Source of the DNA: Streptomyces flavidovirens DSM 40150
GTDB taxonomy: Bacteria > Actinomycetota > Actinomycetes > Streptomycetales > Streptomycetaceae
Assembly: GCF_000429085.1 (NCBI RefSeq)
Contig: NZ_AUBE01000008.1
Span: 1 to 64,000 of the forward strand
Direction: 5' to 3'
Length of the DNA: 64,000 nt
Of the stretch, positions 54,756 to 63,269 are shown piece by piece; positions within the stretch are counted from its first letter, which is position 1, and the number at the start of each line of letters is the position of its first letter. The notes beneath the pieces are model-generated. The model did not search any database and had not been told where the DNA came from. It saw only the letters and a program-made list of their open reading frames with translations. The translations under genes were made by a program, and so were the position numbers.

Positions 54756-57700
54756 ATGAGAGGCTACGAAGACTTCATACCCCTTGCGGTTATCCAGGAG
54801 CACTTCTGGTCCTCCGACGGAACAGCGGCCGAACAGGCCCCGCTGACCGAGTGCGTGGCGCTGGCGGTGCCGGGCCGACTGGACCCGGACGCCCTGAGCA
54901 CCGCGGTCCGCGCGCTGCTGTCCCGGCACGAGATCCTGCGCAGCGCCGTACGCCTGCACGACGGGCGGCCGGGACAACTGGTGCTCCCCGTGCCCGAACA
55001 GTTGCCGTTCACCGAGGTCACCCTCCCGGCCCGCGAGCATGACGCGGACGCGCGGCAGGACCGGGACCGGGCGCTGTCCCGGTTCGCCGGCACCGGGATC
55101 GACCCCGCGGCCGGCTGCGGGATCGCGTTCCTGCTGCTGCACGGCGGCGGCCCGGCGGGCGAGGACGTCCTGGCACTGGCCGTCCACCACATCTTCGCGG
55201 ACGCCACCGCGGTCCGGCTGCTGCTGGCGGAACTGGCCGCCGACTACGCCGCCGCGCTGGCCGGCACCCCCTCACCGGTGCCCGAACCCGAGCTGCAGTA
55301 CGGCGACTTCGTCCAATGGGAGCGCGAATCCCTGCTCCCCGCCGCCCGGGACACCGACACCGCATGGTGGCAGGAGACCCTGAGAGCCGCGCCGACCGCC
55401 CTGGAAGTACGGCCTGACCTCCCGCGCCGCCGCAGCCGTCGCGGCGCCGGCCGACGCACCGGGTTCGTCCTGCCGGGGGTCGACGGTCCCGCCGTGCGGC
55501 GTACCGCCCGGACCCTGCACGCCTCGCCGTACGCCCTGTGCCTGGCGGGCTGGGCGGCCATGATCGCCCGCTCCACCGGCGACGAGGACCTGATGCTCGG
55601 CGTGCTCGCCGCCAACCGGGCCGTCCCGCAACTGGAGTCGCTCGTCGGGCAGCTCGCCAACACCGTGCCGCTGCGCCTGGACCTCGGGGGCGCGCCGGAC
55701 CTGGCCGATACGGTGTCGCGCTGCTCGGCCGGGGTGGCCGCCGCGGTCGAGCATGTCCGGCTGCCGTTCAACCGGATCGTGCAGGCCGCCGCCGCCCCGC
55801 GCCCGACCGACCGGACCCCGTTGATCCAGCACCTGTTCCTGCCCCGTGTGGACGCGGTCGGTGAGCTGAGCCTGGGCGGACAGCCGGTGCGGGTACTGGA
55901 CGTGGAACGCGACCGCGGTCGGTTCGACACCGTCGCCGAGATCGAAGTCACCGACGAGCAGGTCCGGTTGTGGCTGGAGTACGACAGCGACCTCTACACC
56001 CCGGACGGGGTACGCGCGCTGGTGGACGATTACGCCGGGGTGCTGAAGCAGTGGCTGGCGCGGCCCGCGCTGCGGCTGCCGGAGCTGGAGCTGGACGCGC
56101 CGGTTCCGGTCGGCCCCGTACCGGCCGGCCAGGAGCCGGTCGGCGGACCGGCGGAGGAGCTTCGGGTCGACCTTCCCGACGGCACCCCCCTCACGCTCCT
56201 GCTCGACCGCTCGCGCGGACCGGAGCGCTGGCCGGTGCTGACCGGGCTGAGCGGGGCACAGGCAGAAGATCTGGAACTGGAGCCCGGACTGTCGGTGCAC
56301 CAGCCCGCCGAGCTGCTGCTGGCCAAAGTCCGCACCGGCCTCACCGCCCGGCGCGACACGCGGGGCCGGCTGGAGATCGTGGCCGGACTGCCCACCCCCG
56401 TGGTGGACACTCCTTCGCCGGACACCCGCACGACGGCGGGCACGGACCGGCTCCTCGGACTGGTCACAGAGATCTGGGCACAGGTGCTGGAACAGCCGGG
56501 ACTCGCCCCGGACGACGACTTCTTCGCCTGCGGCGGACACTCGCTGCTGGCCACCAGCCTGGTGGCCGAGATACAGGAGACGCTCGGGGTGGGAGTGCGG
56601 GTACGGGCCCTGTTCGAAAACCCGACCCCGGCCGAGCTGACCGCCCACCTGCGTAACGCCCATCCCGAACTCGACGGCATGCTCGAACTCATTGCCGAGC
56701 TGCCTGACGGCGCGGAGACGCAAGCCGTCGTCGCACCGGCGGAACAAGCGCCCACCCCGGCCACAGAGACCAGCGGAAACGACACCGCCGTGGACGTGCC
56801 CCTGCTGTCCGGCCAGCGTCAGCTGTGGCTGGCCCAGCAGGCCGACCCGGACGCGCTCACCCACACCATCCCGCTGATCCTGGACCTGGCAGGACCGCTG
56901 AAGCCGGACGCGTTCGCCGCCGCGCTCAATGACGTGGTGGCGCACCAGCCGGGCCTGCGCGCCACGTTCGTCGAGGTCGACGGCCTGCCGGTGCAGCGGA
57001 TCCAGCCGCACACCCCGATCGACGTACCCACGATCGACCTGACCGGCCAGGACGACGATGCCGCCCGCGATGCGGAGCTGCGGCGGCTGGAGCAGGAGAT
57101 CGCGTACACCGGATTCGACCTCACCCGCGGCCCGCTGCTGCGGGCCCGGATCATCCGGCTGGGCGCCGAGCGCCACCAGGCCCAGCTCCTCTTCCACCAC
57201 CTGGTCACCGACGAGGTGTCCATGACCCTGCTGATGCGGGAACTGAGCACCGCCTACCGGGCCAGGGCTGCCGGACACGCTCCGGCCCTGCCCCCGCACG
57301 AGGTCGATCTCGCCACCCTGGCCCGGGCCGAGGAGAACTTCCTCGCCGGTGCGGAGGGCGAACGACTGCGCCGGTTCTGGGCCCGCGAGCTGGCGGGGGC
57401 GGCCGCGCTGCGGCTTCCCACCGACCGTCCTCGCGGCGACCGCGCGAGTTTCCGCGGCGAGTTCCTGGAGCGGCCCGCCTCCGCCGACGCGGCCAGGATG
57501 GTGCGCGAGCTGGCGGGCGCCTGCCGTACGACCCCGTTCACCGTGTTCTGCGCGGCGGTCGCCGTCGTGCTGCGACGGCTGAGCGGCCAGAGCGACATCG
57601 TGATCGGCATTCCCACGGCGAACCGTACGCAGCGTGGGGCAGACCAGTTGATCGGCTGCTTCCTCAACGTGGTTCCGGTCCGGCTGGACCTGTCGGGCAA

Positions 57701-58139
57701 CCCCCGCTTCGACGAACTCGTGCAGCGGGTGAGCGCGGCGGTGCTGCGCTCCTACGAGCACCAGCAGGTGCCCTTCGCGGAGATCGTGCAGAGCGTCCAA
57801 CCGCAGCGGGTGCCCGGTACGCACCCGATCTACCAGGTCACCTGCGAACTGCAGCTGGAGTCCTGGATGCCCGCACAATTCGCCGGCCTCGACTGCGAGT
57901 ACCGCTTCCTCTCCCACGGCACCGCCCGCTACGACATGGCCTTCCACGGGCTGCTGCGCCCCTCCGGGCTGTCAGCGATGGTGGAGCTGAACACCGACCT
58001 GTGGGACCGGACCACCGGCTACCGGCGGATCGACCAGGTACTGGAGCTGCTCGCCGCGGCGGCGGAGGGACCCCGTACACCGATCGCGGACCTGCCCGGA
58101 GCGAGCGGGCACCAGACCACCGCGCCCGCCCGTCACTGA
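54756..58139 (+). CDS. NRPS C-T-C protein without adenylation domain
   Basis: The 1127-aa protein starts at ATG 54756 (MRGYEDFIPLAVIQEHFW). The first condensation domain (about 5-445) has AVHHIFADATA (H144, H145, D149). About 110 residues of unrelated, Gly/Leu-rich linker (450-560) follow. A carrier with Ser596 (ACGGHSLLATS) and a second condensation domain (about 675-1105) with LFHHLVTDEVS (H814, H815, D819) complete it. Both C domains keep the catalytic His. Without its own A domain the carrier must be loaded in trans, perhaps by the A domain at 50946. It has no thioesterase, so release is by a discrete enzyme or another C domain. Confidence 0.88.
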   Translation: MRGYEDFIPLAVIQEHFWSSDGTAAEQAPLTECVALAVPGRLDPDALSTAVRALLSRHEILRSAVRLHDGRPGQLVLPVPEQLPFTEVTLPAREHDADARQDRDRALSRFAGTGIDPAAGCGIAFLLLHGGGPAGEDVLALAVHHIFADATAVRLLLAELAADYAAALAGTPSPVPEPELQYGDFVQWERESLLPAARDTDTAWWQETLRAAPTALEVRPDLPRRRSRRGAGRRTGFVLPGVDGPAVRRTARTLHASPYALCLAGWAAMIARSTGDEDLMLGVLAANRAVPQLESLVGQLANTVPLRLDLGGAPDLADTVSRCSAGVAAAVEHVRLPFNRIVQAAAAPRPTDRTPLIQHLFLPRVDAVGELSLGGQPVRVLDVERDRGRFDTVAEIEVTDEQVRLWLEYDSDLYTPDGVRALVDDYAGVLKQWLARPALRLPELELDAPVPVGPVPAGQEPVGGPAEELRVDLPDGTPLTLLLDRSRGPERWPVLTGLSGAQAEDLELEPGLSVHQPAELLLAKVRTGLTARRDTRGRLEIVAGLPTPVVDTPSPDTRTTAGTDRLLGLVTEIWAQVLEQPGLAPDDDFFACGGHSLLATSLVAEIQETLGVGVRVRALFENPTPAELTAHLRNAHPELDGMLELIAELPDGAETQAVVAPAEQAPTPATETSGNDTAVDVPLLSGQRQLWLAQQADPDALTHTIPLILDLAGPLKPDAFAAALNDVVAHQPGLRATFVEVDGLPVQRIQPHTPIDVPTIDLTGQDDDAARDAELRRLEQEIAYTGFDLTRGPLLRARIIRLGAERHQAQLLFHHLVTDEVSMTLLMRELSTAYRARAAGHAPALPPHEVDLATLARAEENFLAGAEGERLRRFWARELAGAAALRLPTDRPRGDRASFRGEFLERPASADAARMVRELAGACRTTPFTVFCAAVAVVLRRLSGQSDIVIGIPTANRTQRGADQLIGCFLNVVPVRLDLSGNPRFDELVQRVSAAVLRSYEHQQVPFAEIVQSVQPQRVPGTHPIYQVTCELQLESWMPAQFAGLDCEYRFLSHGTARYDMAFHGLLRPSGLSAMVELNTDLWDRTTGYRRIDQVLELLAAAAEGPRTPIADLPGASGHQTTAPARH

Positions 58140-58148
58140 CCGGACGTC

Positions 58149-59504
58149 TCAGCCGGCGTCGGGGTCTTCGGACCGTACGACCCCGACGCATGCGGGGGGC
58201 GTGGTCGCCGCGGCGAAGGCGGCGCCTGCCATGCCGGCGCTCAGTGTCGTGCCGTCGGCCGGGTCGATCAGCAGGAAGGAACCGGTGCGCCGGGAGTCGG
58301 CGTAACCGTCGAGGGCGAGCGGTTCCGCGGTACGGATGCGGACCCGGCCGATGTCGTTGGCGACCAGCCGTCCCGGCTCCGGGTGCGGGGACAGGCCGTC
58401 CAGGGTGAGCCGGGACGGGATCTGCCTGACGACGGCCTTGACGGTACGGGTGGTGTGCTTGAGCAGCACCCGCTGACCCACGGCCAGCGGCCGGTCGGCG
58501 ACATGGCAGACGGTCGCCTCGACGTCCTGGCTGATCGCCGGAGCGTCCCCGGACGGGACCAGGAGGTCGCCGCGCGAGATGTCGATGTCGTCGTCGAGCA
58601 GCAGCGTGACGGACTGCGGGGCCCGCGCCTCGGCCACCGGCTTGCCGAGCAGGTCGATACCGCTGATCCGCGAGGTGCGGCCGGAGGGCAGGACCGTGAC
58701 CCGCTCACCGACCCGGAAGGCGCCGGCCGCGATCTGGCCCGCGTATCCCCGGTAGTCGGGGTGCTCCGCCGTCTGTGGCCGGATCACGTACTGCACCGGG
58801 AAGCGTGCGGGGCGGCCGGACAGGTCGTGGTCGTCGGCGGGGACGGTCTCCAGGTGCTCCAGTACGGTCGGTCCGCCGTACCAGTCCATGTGCACCGACG
58901 GCTCGACGACGTTGTCTCCGACGAGTGCCGAGATGGGGATGGCGGTGATCTCGACTACGCCCAACTGGCGGGCGTATGCGGTGAATTCGCTGGCGATGAC
59001 GGCGAAGACGGGCTCGGCGTAGTCGACGAGGTCCATCTTGTTGACGGCGAGCACGACGTGCGGGACGCGCAGCAGCGCGGCGACGGCCGCGTGCCTGCGG
59101 GTCTGTTCGACGACCCCGTTGCGGGCGTCGACCAGGACGACGGCCAGCTCGGCGGTGGAGGCGCCGGTGACCATGTTCCGGGTGTACTGCACATGTCCGG
59201 GGGTGTCGGCCAGGATGAACCGGCGCCGGGCGGTGGTGAAGTAGCGGTACGCCACGTCGATGGTGATGCCCTGCTCGCGCTCGGCGCGCAGGCCGTCGGT
59301 GAGCAGCGCCAGGTCGGGGGCGTCCTGGCCGCGGTTGCGGGAGGCGTGCTCGACGGCCTCCAGTTGGTCGGTGAGTACCGACTTGGAGTCGTACAGGAGG
59401 CGGCCCACCAGGGTGGACTTGCCGTCGTCGACCGATCCGGCGGTGGCGAAACGCAGCAGCGTGGTGGCCGGCGGATCGGCCGGCTGCCCGGTGAACATGT
59501 TCAT
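58149..59504 (-). CDS. cysN: Sulfate adenylyltransferase large subunit (GTPase)
   Basis: The 451-aa protein has the GTP-binding motifs GSVDDGKST (about 23-31), DTPGHVQY and NKMDLVD, followed by two beta-barrel domains, matching CysN of ATP sulfurylase. With CysD it makes adenosine 5'-phosphosulfate from ATP and sulfate. It abuts cysD with no gap. There is no fused APS kinase because a separate cysC lies upstream. Its 9-bp separation from the converging C-T-C gene places it firmly in the cluster. Confidence 0.95.
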   Translation of the reverse strand: MNMFTGQPADPPATTLLRFATAGSVDDGKSTLVGRLLYDSKSVLTDQLEAVEHASRNRGQDAPDLALLTDGLRAEREQGITIDVAYRYFTTARRRFILADTPGHVQYTRNMVTGASTAELAVVLVDARNGVVEQTRRHAAVAALLRVPHVVLAVNKMDLVDYAEPVFAVIASEFTAYARQLGVVEITAIPISALVGDNVVEPSVHMDWYGGPTVLEHLETVPADDHDLSGRPARFPVQYVIRPQTAEHPDYRGYAGQIAAGAFRVGERVTVLPSGRTSRISGIDLLGKPVAEARAPQSVTLLLDDDIDISRGDLLVPSGDAPAISQDVEATVCHVADRPLAVGQRVLLKHTTRTVKAVVRQIPSRLTLDGLSPHPEPGRLVANDIGRVRIRTAEPLALDGYADSRRTGSFLLIDPADGTTLSAGMAGAAFAAATTPPACVGVVRSEDPDAG

Positions 59505-60425
59505 TCAGAAGTACCCCTCACGCTTGCGGTCCTCCATCGCGGCCTCGGACATCTTGTCGTCGGCGCGGGTGGCGCCCCGCTCGGTGAGCCGGGACGCGGC
59601 GATCTCGGCGATGACCTGGTCCAGCGTCACCGCGTCCGAGTCGACGGCGCCGGTACAGGACATGTCGCCCACGGTGCGGTAGCGCACCAGACGGGTCTCG
59701 ACACTCTCCGCACCCCGCGGACCGCCCCAGTCGCCGGCGGTCAGCCACATGCCGTCGCGCCGGAAGACCTCGCGCTCGTGCGCGTAGTAGATCCGCGGGA
59801 GTTCGATCTTCTCGCGGGCGATGTACTGCCACACGTCCAGCTCGGTCCAGTTGGACAGCGGGAACACGCGCACATGCTCGCCGGGAGCGTGGCGGCCGTT
59901 GTAGAGCTGCCACAGCTCGGGGCGCTGGCGGCGCGGGTCCCACTGCGAGAACTCGTCGCGCAGGCTGAACACCCGCTCCTTGGCCCGCGCCTTCTCCTCG
60001 TCCCGGCGCCCGCCGCCGAAGACCGCGTCGAACCGCTCCGCCTGGATCTTCTCCGTCAGCGGCACCGTCTGGAGCGGGTTGCGCGTCCCGTCGGGGCGCT
60101 CACGCAGCACGCCGCGGTCGATGTAGTCCTGCACGGAGGCGACATGCAGTCTCAGGCGGTGCTCGGCCACCGCACGGTCCCGGTACTCCAGCACCTCGGG
60201 GAAATTGTGCCCGGTGTCGACGTGCAGCAGGGAGAAGGGAAGTGAGGCGGGTGCGAACGCCTTCAGCGCCAGGTGCAGCATGACGATCGAGTCCTTGCCA
60301 CCGGAGAAGAGAATCACCGGCCGCTCGAACTCACCCGCCACCTCGCGGAAGATGTGCACCGCCTCGGACTCCAGCGAGTCCAGGTGACCAAGCCGGGGAC
60401 ACGACCGCGGTTCTGTCGCCGTCAT
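59505..60425 (-). CDS. cysD: Sulfate adenylyltransferase small subunit
   Basis: The 306-aa protein has the PP-loop ATP pyrophosphatase motif FSGGKDSIVM (about 40-49), LHVDTGHNFPEVLEYRD, RRDEEKARAKERVFSLRDE and the C-terminal SRLTERGATRADDKMSEAAM, all standard for CysD. It catalyses the AMP transfer to sulfate with CysN. ATG 60425 overlaps the cysC stop by four bases. The cysDNC order is that of sulfate assimilation, but no PAPS reductase or sulfite reductase is adjacent, which favours use of PAPS for sulfation or sulfonation. Confidence 0.95.
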   Translation of the reverse strand: MTATEPRSCPRLGHLDSLESEAVHIFREVAGEFERPVILFSGGKDSIVMLHLALKAFAPASLPFSLLHVDTGHNFPEVLEYRDRAVAEHRLRLHVASVQDYIDRGVLRERPDGTRNPLQTVPLTEKIQAERFDAVFGGGRRDEEKARAKERVFSLRDEFSQWDPRRQRPELWQLYNGRHAPGEHVRVFPLSNWTELDVWQYIAREKIELPRIYYAHEREVFRRDGMWLTAGDWGGPRGAESVETRLVRYRTVGDMSCTGAVDSDAVTLDQVIAEIAASRLTERGATRADDKMSEAAMEDRKREGYF

Positions 60426-60982
60426 GCCACGAACCGTTCCTCTTTGAGCAGGTCCATGAGCAGTGAGGCCGCTTCGTCGGCCGACTGCCGGACCGTCGGG
60501 ATGACAAGGTCGGGTTCCTTGGGCACCTCGTACGGGTCGTCGACCCCGGTGAGGCCCGTGAGCTCACCGGCCCGCTGCTTGGCGTACAGGCCCTTGACGT
60601 CCCGTTCCGCGCAGACCTCGACGGGCGTGGCCACATGGACCTCGAAGAAGGCCGTTCCGCTCTCGGTGTGCCGGCGCCGTACGGCGTCACGGCTGTCGGC
60701 GTACGGCGCGACGACCGGCACGAGGACGATCACACCGTTGCGGGCGAGCACCTCGGCCATCAGGCCGATCCGCCGCAGATTCTCGTGCCGGTCCTCGCGG
60801 TCGAATCCGAGACCCGCCGACAGAGTCTTCCGCATCACGTCGCCGTCCAGAACCTCGACGCGGTGTCCCGCGTCACGCAGCTTCTCGGCGAGCAAGAACG
60901 CGATTGTCGTCTTGCCCGCACTCGGCAGACCGGTCAGCAGGACGGTCACACCACAGTCACACGATCCGGGGTTAACCACCAT
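60422..60982 (-). CDS. cysC: Adenylylsulfate kinase
   Basis: The 186-aa protein has the Walker A loop TGLPSAGKTTIA (about 17-28), LDGDVMRKTLSAGLGFDRED (the APS kinase DGD motif) and VHVATPVEVCAERDVKGLYA. It phosphorylates APS to PAPS, the donor for sulfotransferases. Start ATG 60982 leaves the conserved N-terminus intact. It is first of the leftward cysCDN operon, 63 bp from the divergent hotdog thioesterase. Confidence 0.95.
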   Translation of the reverse strand: MVVNPGSCDCGVTVLLTGLPSAGKTTIAFLLAEKLRDAGHRVEVLDGDVMRKTLSAGLGFDREDRHENLRRIGLMAEVLARNGVIVLVPVVAPYADSRDAVRRRHTESGTAFFEVHVATPVEVCAERDVKGLYAKQRAGELTGLTGVDDPYEVPKEPDLVIPTVRQSADEAASLLMDLLKEERFVA

Positions 60983-61045
60983 GGTCGGTCGGACCTCCTT
61001 CTAGATGCGGTAGGAACTCGCCACGACACCTGAAATACTCGGCAC

Positions 61046-61447
61046 ATGACGGCAACTGACAAGCCACACACGGGACATGGACCCTACGTCGACCACCTGG
61101 GTCTGCACTTCGAGCAGGTCGGCCCCGACCGGGTGGTGGCGTGCTGGTCGGCCCGCGGCGACCTGCTGCAGCCTCACGGGATACTGCACGGCGGGGTGCA
61201 CTGTGCGGTGGTCGAGTCCGTGGCCAGTGTGGCCGCTGACCGCTGGCTCGGTGACAAGGGCACCGTGGTCGGGGTCAGCAACACCACGGACTTCTTCGCC
61301 CCGGTGACCGTGGCCAACGGCCGGCTCACTTCGACAGCGGAACCGGTCCACCGGGGTGCCACCCAGCAGGTCTGGTCGGTGGAGACGGTGGACGCCGCGG
61401 GCAGTCTGGTCGCCCGCGGGCAGGTCCGGCTCCAGAACCTGCGCTGA
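61046..61447 (+). CDS. PaaI-type hotdog-fold thioesterase
   Basis: The 133-aa protein has the PaaI/YbgC signature GILHGGVHCAVVESVASVAA (H48, G49, G50, E57), where Glu acts in thioester hydrolysis, and the terminal beta strands GRLTSTAEPVHRGATQQVWS. It hydrolyses acyl-CoA or acyl-carrier thioesters and probably trims a wrongly loaded or diffusible precursor. It diverges from cysC and converges with the acyltransferase gene. ATG 61046 lacks a strong ribosome site, but is the only sensible start. Confidence 0.88.
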   Translation: MTATDKPHTGHGPYVDHLGLHFEQVGPDRVVACWSARGDLLQPHGILHGGVHCAVVESVASVAADRWLGDKGTVVGVSNTTDFFAPVTVANGRLTSTAEPVHRGATQQVWSVETVDAAGSLVARGQVRLQNLR

Positions 61448-61682
61448 TCCGCGACATCACCACAGGCAAGGAAAGCCTCAGCCCTGCCAGCTGTGCGGCG
61501 CCGAGAAATCCGGAACGCGCACCGGGCGACGCCAGCCGGCGGGGGAGTGACCGCGGGAGGGGACACGCGCGGCCCGCCGCCGGGCCGCGGCGCAGGCCAG
61601 CAACAGCGCGACGAGAGCGGCCAGTTCCTCGGGCTCCGCGTGGCCCCTCTCCACCCGGAGCAACTTTTCGAGACCGCCCGGC

Positions 61683-61708
61683 CCGGACAGGGCTCAAACC
61701 CTGTCCGG
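61683..61708. terminator. Bidirectional hairpin over the acyltransferase stop codon
   Basis: CCGGACAGGG and CCCTGTCCGG (10 bp, perfect) with loop CTCAAA; the loop holds the leftward TGA stop (61694-61696). The rest of the 245-bp gap from 61448 shows no gene. Confidence 0.7.
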
Positions 61709-62908
61709 AGCGGGCCTGAGCACCTCATCGGCCCGTGGAGAGCGCGGACGGCTCCACCGCCGCATGACGGGGCGTTCCACCAGCACGTACAACAGCCATG
61801 CGAGCACCAGGCTGGTGGCGATCGTCAGGCCTGCCATACCGAGTACCTCCGGCCAGGTCGAGGGAGCACCGGGTTTCGCCCCCCAGGTGGGGGAGGTGCG
61901 GCCGATCCAGCCGTAGGCCACCACCAGCCAGTGCACCAGATACAGGGCGAAGGAGATCTCGCCCAGGAACACCATGGTCCGGCCGCCGAGCCAGGTCCTG
62001 CCGCTGCCGCTGTTGATGTCGGCGGCGGCGGTGGCCGCGACCAGGAAGGCGAGCGGAAGGGCCGTGAGCGCCACGAAGCCGAGTTCGTTCGGCAGGTAAC
62101 CCGTGGCGACGAACGGCACCAGCGGAAACACGAGCGCCACAGCGAGCGGCAGCCGGATCCACCGCCCGTTGACGACGATCAGCGCCACCACGATGCCCAG
62201 CACGAACTCCAGCATCCGTACCGGCGGGAAAAACGTCATGAACCACATGGAGAGCCAGTTCTGGCCGGTGCCCGGGTGCATTCCCCCGGACGTCGGCAGC
62301 CAGGAGGCCACCAGGGGAACGGCCCAGATCGCGGCGTACACCACCACGAAGGCCGGCCACAGCCGGGCGGGTGGGATCTTCCGCAGCAGCTTCAGCAGCC
62401 ACGGGAACGCCAGGTAGAACAACAGCTCGCAGGAGAGCGACCAGGTCGGCGTGTTCGACCACAGGTTGAACTGGAGCTTCATGTCCGGGATCCAGGTCTG
62501 CACCAGCAGCAGCGTCGCACCCGCGTCGCGGGCCGTCAGCGCATGACCCGCGGCTGCCGCCAGCAGCAGCGCGGCAAGGACCGTGACCAGGTGGTTCGGA
62601 TAGATCTTGAAGAACCGGCGCCGCCAGAACCGCCCTACGGAGTCGTCGTCACGGGCCACCCAGGTCAGGACGAATCCGCTCAGGATGAAGAAGAACGACA
62701 CCCCGAAAGCGCCGGCCTCGTGCAGCAGCCGGATCGCGAATACCTGGTCCGGAGCCACCCGTGGCAGCAGATTGACCCCGACGTGCGAGAGCACCACCAG
62801 GAACGCGGCGAAGAAACGCAGCCCGGTCAGGGACGGAAGCTTCTGGGCGCGTTGTACGAGCACGGCGCCGGGCAGATCCGGGGTGGCGACCGGTCTGTGG
62901 ATCGTCAT
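61694..62908 (-). CDS. Acyltransferase-3 (OafA-like) membrane O-acyltransferase
   Basis: The 404-aa protein has about ten membrane spans. The N-terminal segment KLPSLTGLRFFAAFLVVLSH provides the conserved R and catalytic His, followed by GAFGVSFFFILSGFVLTWVA. These are hallmarks of the AT3 family, which O-acylates glycans and natural products at the membrane. It would add an acyl group to the product or a sugar. ATG 62908 overlaps the carrier-protein stop by one base (TGATG), so it is co-translated with the carrier. Confidence 0.9.
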   Translation of the reverse strand: MTIHRPVATPDLPGAVLVQRAQKLPSLTGLRFFAAFLVVLSHVGVNLLPRVAPDQVFAIRLLHEAGAFGVSFFFILSGFVLTWVARDDDSVGRFWRRRFFKIYPNHLVTVLAALLLAAAAGHALTARDAGATLLLVQTWIPDMKLQFNLWSNTPTWSLSCELLFYLAFPWLLKLLRKIPPARLWPAFVVVYAAIWAVPLVASWLPTSGGMHPGTGQNWLSMWFMTFFPPVRMLEFVLGIVVALIVVNGRWIRLPLAVALVFPLVPFVATGYLPNELGFVALTALPLAFLVAATAAADINSGSGRTWLGGRTMVFLGEISFALYLVHWLVVAYGWIGRTSPTWGAKPGAPSTWPEVLGMAGLTIATSLVLAWLLYVLVERPVMRRWSRPRSPRADEVLRPAPDRV

Positions 62909-63180
62909 CAGGATTCTCCGTCGGACTCGGCGCCGGACGGGGCGAGTTCAAGGGCCAGCTCGCGGACCACGGTGGCCCGGTAGAAGTTCCGTACCGGTAC
63001 GCGCAGACCCTGCTCCGCCTCAATCAGGTCGATCACTTCCATGGCGGCCAGCGAGGTGCCGCCGAGCGCGAAGAAGTCGTCTTCGGGGGACGCCTCCTGC
63101 TCCAGCTCGAGCACCCGCTGGAACACGCTCTGCACGTAACGGATTCGGTCCTCGTCGCGGACCAGGGCGGGGCTCGTCAT
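62908..63180 (-). CDS. Discrete acyl/peptidyl carrier protein
   Basis: The 90-aa carrier has DFFALGGTSLAAMEVIDLIE with Ser43 as the phosphopantetheine site and the usual four-helix length. The start was set to ATG 63180 because GAGG precedes it by eight bases; ATG 63186 is also in frame. It lies between the transketolase-like gene and the acyltransferase. It could carry a two-carbon unit made by the transketolase-like enzyme or the acyl group used by the acyltransferase; its A or ligase partner must act in trans. Confidence 0.88.
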   Translation of the reverse strand: MTSPALVRDEDRIRYVQSVFQRVLELEQEASPEDDFFALGGTSLAAMEVIDLIEAEQGLRVPVRNFYRATVVRELALELAPSGAESDGES

Positions 63181-63269
63181 CGTCATCACCTCATGGTTGG
63201 TCGGCGGCAGTGTGGTGCGCCGGTCGTTTGGGTCGTGTTGTGGGTGTCCGCTCGCCCGCACGCGGGTTC

